Below are positions 6,032-6,143 of a DNA stretch of 6,143 nt, piece after piece. The translations under genes and the position numbers were made by a program. The notes beneath the pieces were generated by a model that was given only the letters and a program-made list of their open reading frames with translations, made no database searches and was not told where the DNA came from. The stretch is from Acetobacteraceae bacterium (GTDB lineage Bacteria; Pseudomonadota; Alphaproteobacteria; Acetobacterales; Acetobacteraceae). Within the stretch, counting starts at the first letter, position 1, and every line of letters begins with the position of its first letter. The stretch is taken from NCBI GenBank assembly GCA_947462945.1, contig CANHTE010000097.1:1-6143 (forward strand), written 5' to 3'.

Positions 6032-6143
6032 GTGGCAGTCTATACGGAGGTTTCCGACGAGGCGCTGCGCGCCTTTCTTGCGGAATACGACATCGGTGCC
6101 CTGCTGGCCTTTCGTGGCATCGCGGAAGGGGTGGAGAATTCCA
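6032..6143 (+). CDS. thrB: Homoserine kinase, 5' end only
   Basis: Only the first 37 complete codons are in the window. Reading from GTG at 6032-6034 gives an N-terminus starting (M)AVYTEVSDEALRAFLAEYD and ending in FRGIAEGVENS. This closely fits the alphaproteobacterial ThrB of the aminoglycoside-phosphotransferase-like fold, which phosphorylates homoserine with ATP in threonine synthesis; the GIAEGVENSN block is characteristic of this ThrB type. The start lies three bases after the ispH TGA with no evident ribosome site, so translation probably depends on ribosomes finishing ispH. No in-frame ATG lies nearby, which supports GTG. The ThrB identity rests on a short but distinctive segment. 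Confidence 0.88.
   Translation, partial: MAVYTEVSDEALRAFLAEYDIGALLAFRGIAEGVENS

Overview
This is a GC-rich window (about two thirds G+C by eye) that reads as ordinary alphaproteobacterial chromosome. The ispH-thrB pair, the style of the small lipoprotein and the intergenic palindrome suggest Rhodospirillales, probably Acetobacteraceae (Roseomonas-like). That placement rests on remembered protein and repeat styles, not on a search.

Layout: (1) 1-488, plus strand, the 3' end of a PotC/PotI-type ABC transporter permease. (2) 488-588, a palindromic intergenic element between two convergent genes. (3) 600-2132, minus strand, an M81 (MlrC-like) metallopeptidase. (4) 2133-2183, a very short divergent promoter region. 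(5) 2184-3347 and 3344-4306, plus strand, an ArgE-type M20 deacetylase overlapping by ATGA with an aspartoacylase/succinylglutamate desuccinylase-like M14 enzyme. (6) 4307-4400, a convergent spacer with an inverted repeat. (7) 4401-4934, minus strand, a small lipoprotein of unknown function. (8) 4935-5074, a divergent spacer with a possible promoter. (9) 5075-6028, plus strand, ispH, followed 3 bases later by the start of thrB (6032 to the window edge), which begins with GTG.

The left two thirds looks like a small catabolic neighbourhood. An ABC importer of the polyamine/opine/peptide class sits beside three zinc-dependent hydrolases of amide bonds (M81, M20 ArgE type, M14 AstE/AspA type). 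A reasonable inference is uptake and stepwise deacylation or hydrolysis of an N-acylated amino acid or small peptide-like compound; the substrate cannot be read from the sequence. The right third is housekeeping: the last step of the MEP isoprenoid pathway (ispH) and the first committed step of threonine synthesis (thrB), in an order recurrent in Alphaproteobacteria.

No RNA gene, CRISPR array, insertion sequence or prophage gene was seen, and no gene looks broken. The best candidates for a second look are the M81/ArgE/AspA hydrolase trio and the palindromic element at 488-588.
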